The notes under the pieces: generated by a model | Databases searched by the model: none | What the model was told of the DNA's origin: nothing | Seen by the model: only the letters and a program-made list of their open reading frames with translations | Assembly (NCBI GenBank): GCA_025055235.1 | Contig: JANWYN010000040.1 | Coordinates: 1 to 64,000, forward strand | From: Candidatus Roseilinea sp. | GTDB lineage: Bacteria; Chloroflexota; Anaerolineae; J036; Brachytrichaceae | DNA: 64,000 bases | Reading direction: 5' to 3' | Shown: positions 51,920 through 59,566 of the stretch, piece by piece | Position numbering within the stretch: position 1 is the stretch's first letter | Layout of the letters: each line of letters starts with the position of its first letter | Made by a program: the position numbers and the translations under genes

Positions 51920-53896
51920 TCAGGTCACGTTGAGCGCACTGCGTAACTGCAGCGCTTTTTGTGCTCGCAGATGTTGCGTCAGCACACGATGCAGTTCAAG
52001 ATTATACCGTGCGGCCACGTCAGCCTCGTTGGCGCGCTTTGCCTCTTCGATCATCAAGCTGATGCCGATCCGATCGCGCACCAGGTTGCGTTCGCGCAAA
52101 CGCAGCGCCGTGCGCACCACCTCCTCGCGCAGCAGCGCTTCATCGGCTGACAGCGGCTCGAGCGCGTCGTAATCGGCGATGATGTTCAGCCAATCTTCCG
52201 GTTCTTCGCCCTCGCCTTGCGGCAGCGACGCGCCCATGGCCACGCGGCTGAGCTGGCGAAACCCTTCGCGCATCGCCGGATTCGTGAAGTCGCGCTCATC
52301 CAGCACGTCCAGGTTGGCGCGGGTCAAGGCGACGTTGGCGTCCAGCAACAACTGCGGTTGCCGCCACAACCCCGCGATCAAATGTACTTCTAGGTCAGTT
52401 CTATCCACCCCACGAAGCTCAGCGCCCACACGATGCACCCTAATATCCGAATCCCGCCTCTGGTCACTTGTCACCTGCCCCCTGGTCCCTGATCCCTGGC
52501 CCCCGACCCCTGGCCCCTGACCCCCGATCCCCGCCCCCTGACTTCCAGCTCGCCTCTCGCGCGCGACTTCGTTAATCACCGCCAGCACGGCCCGCGGGCC
52601 GATCTGCAGGCGGCGCGCCAGGTATTGCACGTAGAAATCCCGCTGCACCGGATCGGATGTGTCAAGCAGGATGGGAGCGACGGCCCGCGCTGCCTGCGAC
52701 TTGGCATGTGGATCGGCTATGTCCCGGCTGCGCAGGATGACGTCTATCACGTGTTCGACCACCGGCCGGGCGTTTGCCACGATCTCGCGCCAGCGCTGGG
52801 GCGATTCCAGCACCAACTCGTCTGGATCCTTGCCCTCCGGCAAGACGGCCACCCGGATGTCCGCTTTCAGCTTTGACTCGTAACGAATCGCGCCGCGCGG
52901 ATCGAAGATCGGCTGCACCTCACGATCCATGGCATCGCGCGCGACTTCCATGCCGCGCAAGACGGCACGGTCGCCTGCCGCGTCGGCGTCCAGCGCTAAC
53001 ACGATGCGCGCGGCCAGCCGCTTCAGCGTGCGGAACTGATCCTCGCTGAGCGACGTGCCCATGCCGGCCACGACGTTGGCGAAGCCGGCCTGGTGGCAAC
53101 CGATCACGTCCATGTAGCCTTCGACCAACACGGCGACTTGCTCATTGCGGATGGTGCTGCGGGCGCGATGCAGGCCGAACAGCAAGCGGCCTTTGTCGAA
53201 GACAGCCGTCTGCGGCGAGTTCATGTACTTCGGCTCGCTGCCGTCGAGCGAGCGCGACCCGAAACCGACCACCTGCCCCTTCGCATCATGGATGGGGATC
53301 ATCAGCCGGCCGCGAAAGCGATCGTAGCGCCGGCCCTCCTCGTTCTCGATCACCAGGCCGGCGTCAATCAGCTCCTGCATGCTGAAGCCGCGCGCAGTGA
53401 GGTAGTTCGACAAGGCATGATAGTCGGCCAAGCTATAGCCGAGTTGCCAAACTACGATCGTCTCGTCGGCGAGGCGACGCCTCTCGCGCAGATAGGTGCG
53501 ACAGGCCGTTGCCTGGGGCGCGGTGAGCAGCAAGTGGTGGAAGTATGCTGCTGCCTGGGCCAGTGCATCGCGCAGGCGCGCCTCGTAGTCGGCGGACTTC
53601 TGCTGCTCCGGCGTACGCTCCTCGAGCTGCACGCCGGCGCGGCGGGCCAGTTCGCGCAATGCTTCGCCGAACGTCCATCCCTCCTTCTTCATCAGGAAGG
53701 AGAACACGTCGCCCTGCTCGCCGCTGGAGAAGTCTTTGAAGGTTTGTGTATCGGGGAAGACGAAGAAGGACGGCGTGCGCTCGCTCTGGAACGGCGACAA
53801 GCCTTTGTAGTTCCGGCCGCTGCGCGAGAGTTTCACGTAGCTGCCGATTACCTCGACGATATCTACGCGACGCTTCACCTCTTCGATCACGGACAT
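51920..53896 (-). CDS. dnaG: DNA primase with degenerate zinc-binding domain
   Basis: 658 residues. It makes RNA primers for replication. N-terminal domain 'IGSYVKLSRSGRNYKGLSPF' then 'QSERTPSFFVFPDTQTFKDF' and 'SSGEQGDVFSFL': at the four positions normally C-H-C-C the residues are Ser, Gln and non-Cys (see findings). Catalytic TOPRIM core 'VLVEGYMDVIGCHQAG' and 'RIVLALDADAAGD', with upstream 'FRGRLMIPIHDAKGQVVGFG' and 'KYMNSPQT'. A low-complexity Gly/Gln insert (around 453-475) encoded by microsatellite-like DNA precedes the helicase-binding C-terminal region. It lies 25 bases upstream of rpoD. Confidence 0.95.
   Translation of the reverse strand: MSVIEEVKRRVDIVEVIGSYVKLSRSGRNYKGLSPFQSERTPSFFVFPDTQTFKDFSSGEQGDVFSFLMKKEGWTFGEALRELARRAGVQLEERTPEQQKSADYEARLRDALAQAAAYFHHLLLTAPQATACRTYLRERRRLADETIVVWQLGYSLADYHALSNYLTARGFSMQELIDAGLVIENEEGRRYDRFRGRLMIPIHDAKGQVVGFGSRSLDGSEPKYMNSPQTAVFDKGRLLFGLHRARSTIRNEQVAVLVEGYMDVIGCHQAGFANVVAGMGTSLSEDQFRTLKRLAARIVLALDADAAGDRAVLRGMEVARDAMDREVQPIFDPRGAIRYESKLKADIRVAVLPEGKDPDELVLESPQRWREIVANARPVVEHVIDVILRSRDIADPHAKSQAARAVAPILLDTSDPVQRDFYVQYLARRLQIGPRAVLAVINEVARERRAGSQGAGIGGQGPGVGGQGSGTRGQVTSDQRRDSDIRVHRVGAELRGVDRTDLEVHLIAGLWRQPQLLLDANVALTRANLDVLDERDFTNPAMREGFRQLSRVAMGASLPQGEGEEPEDWLNIIADYDALEPLSADEALLREEVVRTALRLRERNLVRDRIGISLMIEEAKRANEADVAARYNLELHRVLTQHLRAQKALQLRSALNVT
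52460..52545 (-). repeat. G-rich microsatellite-like insert inside dnaG
   Basis: On the coding strand, iterated GGGGTCAGGGG/GGGATCAGGG units, the same family as 37620-37705. The insert stays in frame and encodes 'GAGIGGQGPGVGGQGSG' between the catalytic core and the C-terminal domain. At least eight runs of three or more G are present. Confidence 0.8.
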
Positions 53897-53923
53897 GCGT
53901 TGGATTGTAACTGCGCGAAAAGC

Positions 53924-53955
53924 AAGGCGGGCCTCCCCTGAGCGAAGCCCGCCTT
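53924..53955 (-). terminator. Bidirectional-looking terminator between dnaG and the secreted-protein gene
   Basis: Stem AAGGCGGGC (53924-53932) with GCCCGCCTT (53947-53955), 14-base loop. It is followed on the plus strand by TATTT and on the minus strand by GCTTTTCG. It ends the leftward secreted-protein gene 28 bases after its stop. Confidence 0.75.
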
Positions 53956-53982
53956 TATTTGCGCTTGATCCTCGAACCTGGT

Positions 53983-55839
53983 TTACGGATGCGGCTCGAC
54001 GTCAGGTTGTTCGGACGTCGGCAGCACCTCCGGCAAGACCAGATCGGGCGGCTGCAGTGGCTCGTCCAGCTTATCTTCCGGCACGCTGAGCTTGGGATGC
54101 TCCATCGCGCTTAGGTATTCGCGAGCCGTCATCAGCGTGCCACAGCTCACCTTCAGCGGCTTTGCATCGAAGAAGCGCTGTGTGCCGCTTTGCAACACGC
54201 GGAATTCGATGTTGTAGCCGCCCGCCGCGTTGAACTGGATGCTGATCGAGCCGCGCGGCGCCGTCGTGCCTACCGACGCCCAGTTGTTGGCGAAGGTGTT
54301 GGGGTTGGTTCGCGTCGGGTCTCCCAGGCCGCAACCCACCAGGTTGGTCACGCCGATTATCCTCACCTGAATCGAGTCGTAAACGCCAAGCGCCTGCATG
54401 CCCGACCAGTAGTAGGTGGCCGTCTGGCCCGCGTTGATGTTGAACAGGATATCGCCGTTGTAGGGCGGGTTGAACGGCTGGTTCGGATTTGAGGTGAACA
54501 ACGGATCGCGCGTGTCCGGGACGGTGCCGCCTCCGGCTCCTCTGTAGTTCCACGAGATTCGATAGGGCTGGCTGTTGCCGGTGGCGGACGGCAAGCTGAC
54601 GCGGATGTAATATAAGCCGGGGCCGGGGATGTTGACCGTCAACAGCACATCGCCGCCGCCCGCCGGCACGACGCCAAACGGGTCAATGCGATCGGTGCTT
54701 GCGACCGGATCAGCGCCGTTGCCCGGACATGTGAAGCCGGCCTTCAGCGGTGTGCGCACCTGCACCTGCGTCGAACCGATCGTATGGCCTTGCACCAGCA
54801 CCTGAATCTGCGCGGTGCCGGTAATGTTCATGGCGAAGAAGTCGTATTGGTCGTCGCTCAAAGTGGTGTATTGGATGCCGGGTTGCGTCGGCGTCGCTTG
54901 GCACGGGTTGTTGTTCGGCTCGAACGAGCCGCTGGTACTGGTCGCGTAAGCCCAGCTAATGTTGTAAGGTGGCGGCGCCGGTTGACCCGCGCTGCTGACC
55001 ACGCGAAAGAAGAGTCGTGCTGCAGGCACCCCGTAGAGCGTTACTGAGGGGTTCGGATTGGTTCCATAGCCGAGCAACTGTGCCGGCGCGGCGCACCCTG
55101 CTTGTTCGAGGTAGATTTGCAATTGCCCTGCCACCGCTGTGTAGTTCGTCAGTGATACGACGATGGTGGCGTTAGGCACAGGGTTGATGATGAAGAACCA
55201 ACTATCCGTGCTAGTGTTCTGCACCGTGTAGTTCACGAATGCCCCAAGTGGCCCACCTCTGCCGTTGTTGACGGCATCGCAGGCATTTGCCCCCGTAGAC
55301 GTGATGACCGTTGGAATGGTCGAGACGCCTGTTCCGACGATGGCTATGGGCAGATAAGCTCTCGTTCCGCGCGCCAGGTTGTAGAGCGGACTCGTGGTCG
55401 TGACCGTGCCATCCTGGGATGAGATGCGGAACAAGATCCTCGAACCCGGCTTGACGATGCCCGGGTTGATCGTCACGGACATCTCGGCGCGCCGATTGAA
55501 ACTCGATAGGGTCGCCGGCACAGACGTCTCCGGCCCAAAGCCTGTATCCGGATCGAACAGTTGATACAGGCCAGATGCCGCCAAGGCATACGGCGCGTCC
55601 ACCCGGACGGATACCGTGGGATTCAGTAATACATCGAAGGTTGCGCCGGCGCCCGGCGTCCAAATCTCGCCGGCATCGGCCTGATTCGGTTGAACTGCAG
55701 CATCCGGCGTTGCCGTCTCGGCGGCCGGCGGCTCATCCTGCGCGCGCGCCACCGGCGCGCTGCCAATCGCAGACGCCGAAATAGTCGCTAAAGCAGCGAC
55801 CATCGCAAGACTCATTCGAAGCGATTGCGTTCGTTTCAT
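53983..55839 (-). CDS. Secreted protein with PPC-like beta domains
   Basis: 618 residues. Signal peptide 'RMSLAMVAALATISASAIG' with a probable cleavage after 'VARAQ'. Extracellular part rich in Thr, Asn and Gly with beta-strand pattern. 'SFEPNNNPCQATPTQPG' followed by 'YTTLSDDQYDFFAM', and similar stretches near 235, 380 and 450, resemble bacterial pre-peptidase C-terminal (PPC) domains, where 'E-P-N-N-x-x' and 'D-x-D-x-F/Y' motifs mark the repeats. Three or four Cys pairs. The C-terminal 50 residues are acidic and Pro-rich without an anchor. No enzymatic domain. A structural or adhesive surface role is plausible but unproven. Confidence 0.65.
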   Translation of the reverse strand: MKRTQSLRMSLAMVAALATISASAIGSAPVARAQDEPPAAETATPDAAVQPNQADAGEIWTPGAGATFDVLLNPTVSVRVDAPYALAASGLYQLFDPDTGFGPETSVPATLSSFNRRAEMSVTINPGIVKPGSRILFRISSQDGTVTTTSPLYNLARGTRAYLPIAIVGTGVSTIPTVITSTGANACDAVNNGRGGPLGAFVNYTVQNTSTDSWFFIINPVPNATIVVSLTNYTAVAGQLQIYLEQAGCAAPAQLLGYGTNPNPSVTLYGVPAARLFFRVVSSAGQPAPPPYNISWAYATSTSGSFEPNNNPCQATPTQPGIQYTTLSDDQYDFFAMNITGTAQIQVLVQGHTIGSTQVQVRTPLKAGFTCPGNGADPVASTDRIDPFGVVPAGGGDVLLTVNIPGPGLYYIRVSLPSATGNSQPYRISWNYRGAGGGTVPDTRDPLFTSNPNQPFNPPYNGDILFNINAGQTATYYWSGMQALGVYDSIQVRIIGVTNLVGCGLGDPTRTNPNTFANNWASVGTTAPRGSISIQFNAAGGYNIEFRVLQSGTQRFFDAKPLKVSCGTLMTAREYLSAMEHPKLSVPEDKLDEPLQPPDLVLPEVLPTSEQPDVEPHP

Positions 55840-55973
55840 GCAACTCCTGTTTCAAGCAGACGGTGAGGTCAGCCCCAACTCGTACTTGGGCGCTGACCTT
55901 ATCAGCATTTAGGGTCGCTTGCGTCGCAGCAAGGTTACTCCTTGAACGCCGAGGTGGGGACTGCGATCGGTGG

Positions 55974-57659
55974 TCACGGCATCGGCGTGGGAACCGGGGC
56001 GCCACCGCCACCACCGCCGCCTCCGCCGCCGCCGCCACCACCACCGCCGCCGCTCCCGACGCCGATGCAGAGGATCTTCTCGCCGAAATCGGTGCGGTCG
56101 CCGGCGTTGGTATCAATGCGCAGCGTGATCCGGTAGCAGCCGTTATCGAAGTCACTGATCTTGAACGACTGCGGGCCGGTGCCGGTGGTCGGGATGGACT
56201 TGCCGTTGGGCGCAGCCGGGCCGCGCGAGCTATTCGGCTCGAACACCAGGTAGATCGCCCGGATGCCATAGATATCCCAGGCCATGGTGTATACCTTGTC
56301 GCTGCGATCCACGTAAGCGATGTTGCCGCCCGGCGGTGCTTCGCCGACATACTCAAGGTCCTTGCGCTTGCAGAATGTCCAGTTCGCCGGATTGCCGCTC
56401 TTCCCGGCTTGCCAGTCGGGATTGCTCGGGTTGCATTCGGGATTGACCGCCGGCGGCGGGGCGACGGCCTGTCCTACGACGTTGATGGTGATCGCGTCCT
56501 CGAACACCTGATTGTTCAGATCCACCCAGCGCAGGCGAATGGTGCGCGGGCCGGTAATGCCGGGCACATCTACCTGCATCACTTGAGCCACCGGGCCCTT
56601 AAAGCCTTGGCCATCGCCGCGGTCGAATTCGCCGCTCTTGAAGTTCGGGATGTTCCAACTCGCAAAGACGGTGCTTCCGGCCGGCACCGGGTTGGCGTTG
56701 ACGCGCAGCACGCCGCGCTCGCCGACCAATTGGCCCTGCGGCGGCGCAGTCGGCTGAATCTGCGGCGGCGGCAACGTTACGATCGGCACCAGCACCGGCG
56801 GCGCAGCCGTTGGCTGGACGACGACCGGCGGCGACGTCGGTCGCGGCGGCGCCGCAGCGACAGGCACGTTGGCCGCAGCGCTGTTGGCCTGCACGTAGTC
56901 GTTGATGACCCAGCCGACCCCGCCTGGGCCGGACGGGTAAGAGATCTGCCACCAACGGCCGTCCGCGCTCTTGCCCCGCACGGGCACCACTTCGCCCTGC
57001 TTCAACTCGCCGATCTTGGTGTAGGCCACGTCTGGGCCGGTGCGCACGTTCACGAACTCGTTGGTCACTGTCAAACTAGGCGCGCTAGCGTCGCCTGTGC
57101 TACCTGGCGCGGGCTGCTGGCCGGTCGCGGCGCCGGGGTCGCGCGTCGGCTGCGGCTGGGGCGGCGCGGTCGTCGGCTGCGGCGGCGCTTGGGTCGGCAC
57201 CGCTACCGGCTGAGTCGGCTCAGGCGCTGCCGTGGGCTCGGGCACCGCCGCTGCCTGCGCAACCAACACGAGCGGCTCGGACTGGGTGAGCAGCCTGTCG
57301 TCCGGCGGGCCATATGCCTTGAGTTGGATGGCGTGCGTGCCGGCCGAGAGCGGCGTCCACGGCACGTTGATCGGGAAACTGGGCACGCCCTTGGACTTGT
57401 CGGGTGCGTTGAGCGTGGCATAGGTTGTGCCGTCAATGATCACGTCTACGCGCGAGATAGCATCACCGGTCGCCGTTCCGACGATGGCGATGCTCTGCCC
57501 TACAAGCAATTGCGTGTTCGGTTCGGGGGACGTGATCTTGATCTCGGGCGTCTTGGCTGCGCCGCCCAGACAAGCCGTCAGCGTGAGCAGGCCGATCAGG
57601 CCGACGGCAGCCCAACGCCGGGGGAGGCCCGGCGGGTTGCCACAGGTCGTCTTCTTCAT
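55974..57659 (-). CDS. SH3-domain surface lipoprotein with poly-Gly tail
   Basis: 561 residues from an ATG with AGGAAGAAAAGG just upstream. Lipobox 'LTLTAC' (Cys about 30). An Ig-like domain follows ('IKITSPEPNTQLLVGQSIAI'), then a Pro/Thr/Gln-rich linker and a bacterial SH3 domain ('TVTNEFVNVRTGPDVAYTKI', 'GWVINDYVQANS'). A second Pro-rich linker leads to an Ig-like or NPCBM-associated domain and a module with paired Cys ('PECNPSNPDWQ', 'FCKRKDLEYVGEAPPGG'). Just before the end stands a run of about 17-18 Gly encoded by a GGC/GGT microsatellite. It probably binds cell-wall or sheath polymers. It is transcribed with the S9 peptidase upstream (12-base gap). Confidence 0.75.
   Translation of the reverse strand: MKKTTCGNPPGLPRRWAAVGLIGLLTLTACLGGAAKTPEIKITSPEPNTQLLVGQSIAIVGTATGDAISRVDVIIDGTTYATLNAPDKSKGVPSFPINVPWTPLSAGTHAIQLKAYGPPDDRLLTQSEPLVLVAQAAAVPEPTAAPEPTQPVAVPTQAPPQPTTAPPQPQPTRDPGAATGQQPAPGSTGDASAPSLTVTNEFVNVRTGPDVAYTKIGELKQGEVVPVRGKSADGRWWQISYPSGPGGVGWVINDYVQANSAAANVPVAAAPPRPTSPPVVVQPTAAPPVLVPIVTLPPPQIQPTAPPQGQLVGERGVLRVNANPVPAGSTVFASWNIPNFKSGEFDRGDGQGFKGPVAQVMQVDVPGITGPRTIRLRWVDLNNQVFEDAITINVVGQAVAPPPAVNPECNPSNPDWQAGKSGNPANWTFCKRKDLEYVGEAPPGGNIAYVDRSDKVYTMAWDIYGIRAIYLVFEPNSSRGPAAPNGKSIPTTGTGPQSFKISDFDNGCYRITLRIDTNAGDRTDFGEKILCIGVGSGGGGGGGGGGGGGGGGGAPVPTPMP
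55998..56055 (-). repeat. GCC/ACC trinucleotide microsatellite (poly-Gly coding)
   Basis: About 18 tandem CC-G/CC-A triplets in the plus strand, giving the Gly tail of the SH3 lipoprotein on the minus strand. Mixed GGC and GGT codons show it is not a pure repeat, so slippage is partly damped, but length variation between strains is likely. Confidence 0.85.
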
Positions 57660-57670
57660 CCTTTTCTTCC

Positions 57671-59548
57671 TCACATCAGATGCCAATCCAGGAACCGCTC
57701 GATGCGCCGCAGGGCGTCGAGCGCATTTGCTGAATTGGCGAAACCGTGACCCTCATCGGGATATGTTTTGTATTCGAATGTTTTGCCTTCGCGCTTGAGC
57801 GCGGCGACGAGTTGAGCCGACTCGTTGAGATGCACCCGTGCGTCGCGTTCGCCGTGAATGATGAGCACGGGAGCGCGAATGTTCTTGACATAGTTCAGCG
57901 GAGAACCAATCTCATACTCGTGCGCATGATCGCTCGGCAATCCCATTTGCCATTCCAGGTCTTGCCGCCCTGAATGATCGCCCAGCGCCCAAGACGTCTT
58001 CAGGTGGCTATCACCATACAAGGATACACCGCATTTGAAACGGTATTGCGGATCCTTCGTCAACGCCAGCAAGGTCAGATAGCCACCATAGCTCTGTCCC
58101 CAGATCGCCAACCGCTTCGGGTCAACGCCCGGGGTGCGCATCAGCACATCGGCCGCCGCTAAACAATCCTGCAAGTCACCCACGCCCCAGTTGAATAGAT
58201 TGCCTTCCTTAAAGTGCCTACCATAACCGGTCGAGCCCCGATAGTTGGGGCACAGAATAACATAGCCTTTGGCGACGAAGTATTGGCGAATAGGATCCCA
58301 GGCCAAATCGTATTGCGCATTTGGTCCGCCGTGCGGATAGACGATCCCCGGCAGGCCGCGCCCACGTTTTTGGGTTTCAGCCAGCGCGCCGGGCAGATAG
58401 AGAAAGCCCGGAATCAACCAGCCATCGTGGCTGGTGTACTCGATGTGCGACGGCGTGACGAACGGGTAGTTCCTCAGCGCCGGCGGCGCGCTATTGGTCA
58501 GCGCGCGATCCTCGCCTGTTCCCGGCGTTCCAGCGCATAGATACAGATCGGGCGGCTGGCTGGGGCTGTCGAAACCGACGACGAACACATCCCTGCCGGG
58601 CACCCATCGCGGCGTGCTGTGATTCCCCGCCGGCCTCCGCAACCTTGTCGTCTTGCAATCGTCAATGGTAACGACGTAAAGCGGATCGCTGCCTTGCTCG
58701 CTGCCGATGAGCACTATACGCTTGCCGTCCGTCGCCCACGCAAAGTCCTCGACGTCCTGGCCGATGTGCGTGAGCTGGGTCAGGCGCGAGCCGTCGGCGG
58801 CCATCAGCCACACTTCATCGTTGCCGCTGCGGTTGCATAGCATGGCGATACACGACCCATCCGGCGAAACGCTGGGCGCCCAGTATTGCGCGCCGTCGCC
58901 CGGCGTCAGCCGAACCGGCGTGCCGCCCTGCGGCGAAATCGCGTAAATGTCAGTCTGCTTGATCTGGTGCTTCGGCGAGGCCTGATAGATGATGCGCGAG
59001 CCGTCCGGCATCCAGACCGGCGAGCTGCACTCGTCGCTGCCGTGCGTCAACCCGGTCACCCATCCGCCTTCGAACGGCACGGCGGCGATCTGCGATGCAC
59101 CGTCTTTGTAGGTGCTGAAGACCACCAGCCGGCCGTCGGGCGACACCGCCGGCTCCGATGCGTCGTAATACAGCTCGGTCAACTGACGCGGCTGGCCGCC
59201 ATCGGCAGGCACGACGTAGAGATTGCTCACGTCGTCATCGTAGGCGCCGTAGATGATGAAGCGGCTGTCGGGCGTCCAGGCTGGCGGCTCGTCCTCCCAC
59301 CAGTTGACGTAGGTGCGCTCGAATGTCAGCCGGCTCGGCCAGTTGGGCGCGCCGTTCGAATCCAGCTCGATGGTGAACAAGTCGCTCTGCGCGTTGCGGT
59401 CACGATAGAAGGCGACGCGCCGGCCATCGGGCGACACCGCGTGGTTGTGGATGCGCTCGACGCCGTTGATGACCAGCTCTGGCCATAGGCCTTCGGGCGG
59501 GCAGGCGTCGGGGCGCGGCAACGACGGCATCCCGTAGTGTTCTTCCAT
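57671..59548 (-). CDS. S9-family prolyl oligopeptidase-type peptidase
   Basis: 625 residues from 'MEEHYGMPSLPRPDACPP'; an in-frame ATG five codons upstream is possible. The N-terminal ~370 residues are a WD40-like beta-propeller with repeated 'SPDGRRVAFYRD', 'TPDSRFIIYGAYDDDVSNLY', 'SPDGRLVVFSTYKDG' blades. The C-terminal alpha/beta hydrolase has nucleophile S486 in 'WGQSYGGYLTLLA', the catalytic Asp in 'HGERDARVHLNES' and H601 in 'DEGHGFANS'. No signal peptide, so probably cytoplasmic cleavage of short peptides or acyl-peptides. It sits among surface-protein genes, only 18 bases after the next upstream gene. Confidence 0.93.
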   Translation of the reverse strand: MEEHYGMPSLPRPDACPPEGLWPELVINGVERIHNHAVSPDGRRVAFYRDRNAQSDLFTIELDSNGAPNWPSRLTFERTYVNWWEDEPPAWTPDSRFIIYGAYDDDVSNLYVVPADGGQPRQLTELYYDASEPAVSPDGRLVVFSTYKDGASQIAAVPFEGGWVTGLTHGSDECSSPVWMPDGSRIIYQASPKHQIKQTDIYAISPQGGTPVRLTPGDGAQYWAPSVSPDGSCIAMLCNRSGNDEVWLMAADGSRLTQLTHIGQDVEDFAWATDGKRIVLIGSEQGSDPLYVVTIDDCKTTRLRRPAGNHSTPRWVPGRDVFVVGFDSPSQPPDLYLCAGTPGTGEDRALTNSAPPALRNYPFVTPSHIEYTSHDGWLIPGFLYLPGALAETQKRGRGLPGIVYPHGGPNAQYDLAWDPIRQYFVAKGYVILCPNYRGSTGYGRHFKEGNLFNWGVGDLQDCLAAADVLMRTPGVDPKRLAIWGQSYGGYLTLLALTKDPQYRFKCGVSLYGDSHLKTSWALGDHSGRQDLEWQMGLPSDHAHEYEIGSPLNYVKNIRAPVLIIHGERDARVHLNESAQLVAALKREGKTFEYKTYPDEGHGFANSANALDALRRIERFLDWHLM

Positions 59549-59566
59549 GATGCGACGCTCCAACTA

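Noticed and set aside
55863-57749. Plus-strand open frame opposite the SH3 lipoprotein gene
   Set aside because: Arg-rich composition caused by GC-rich antisense reading. The real gene has a lipobox and SH3 motifs on the minus strand.
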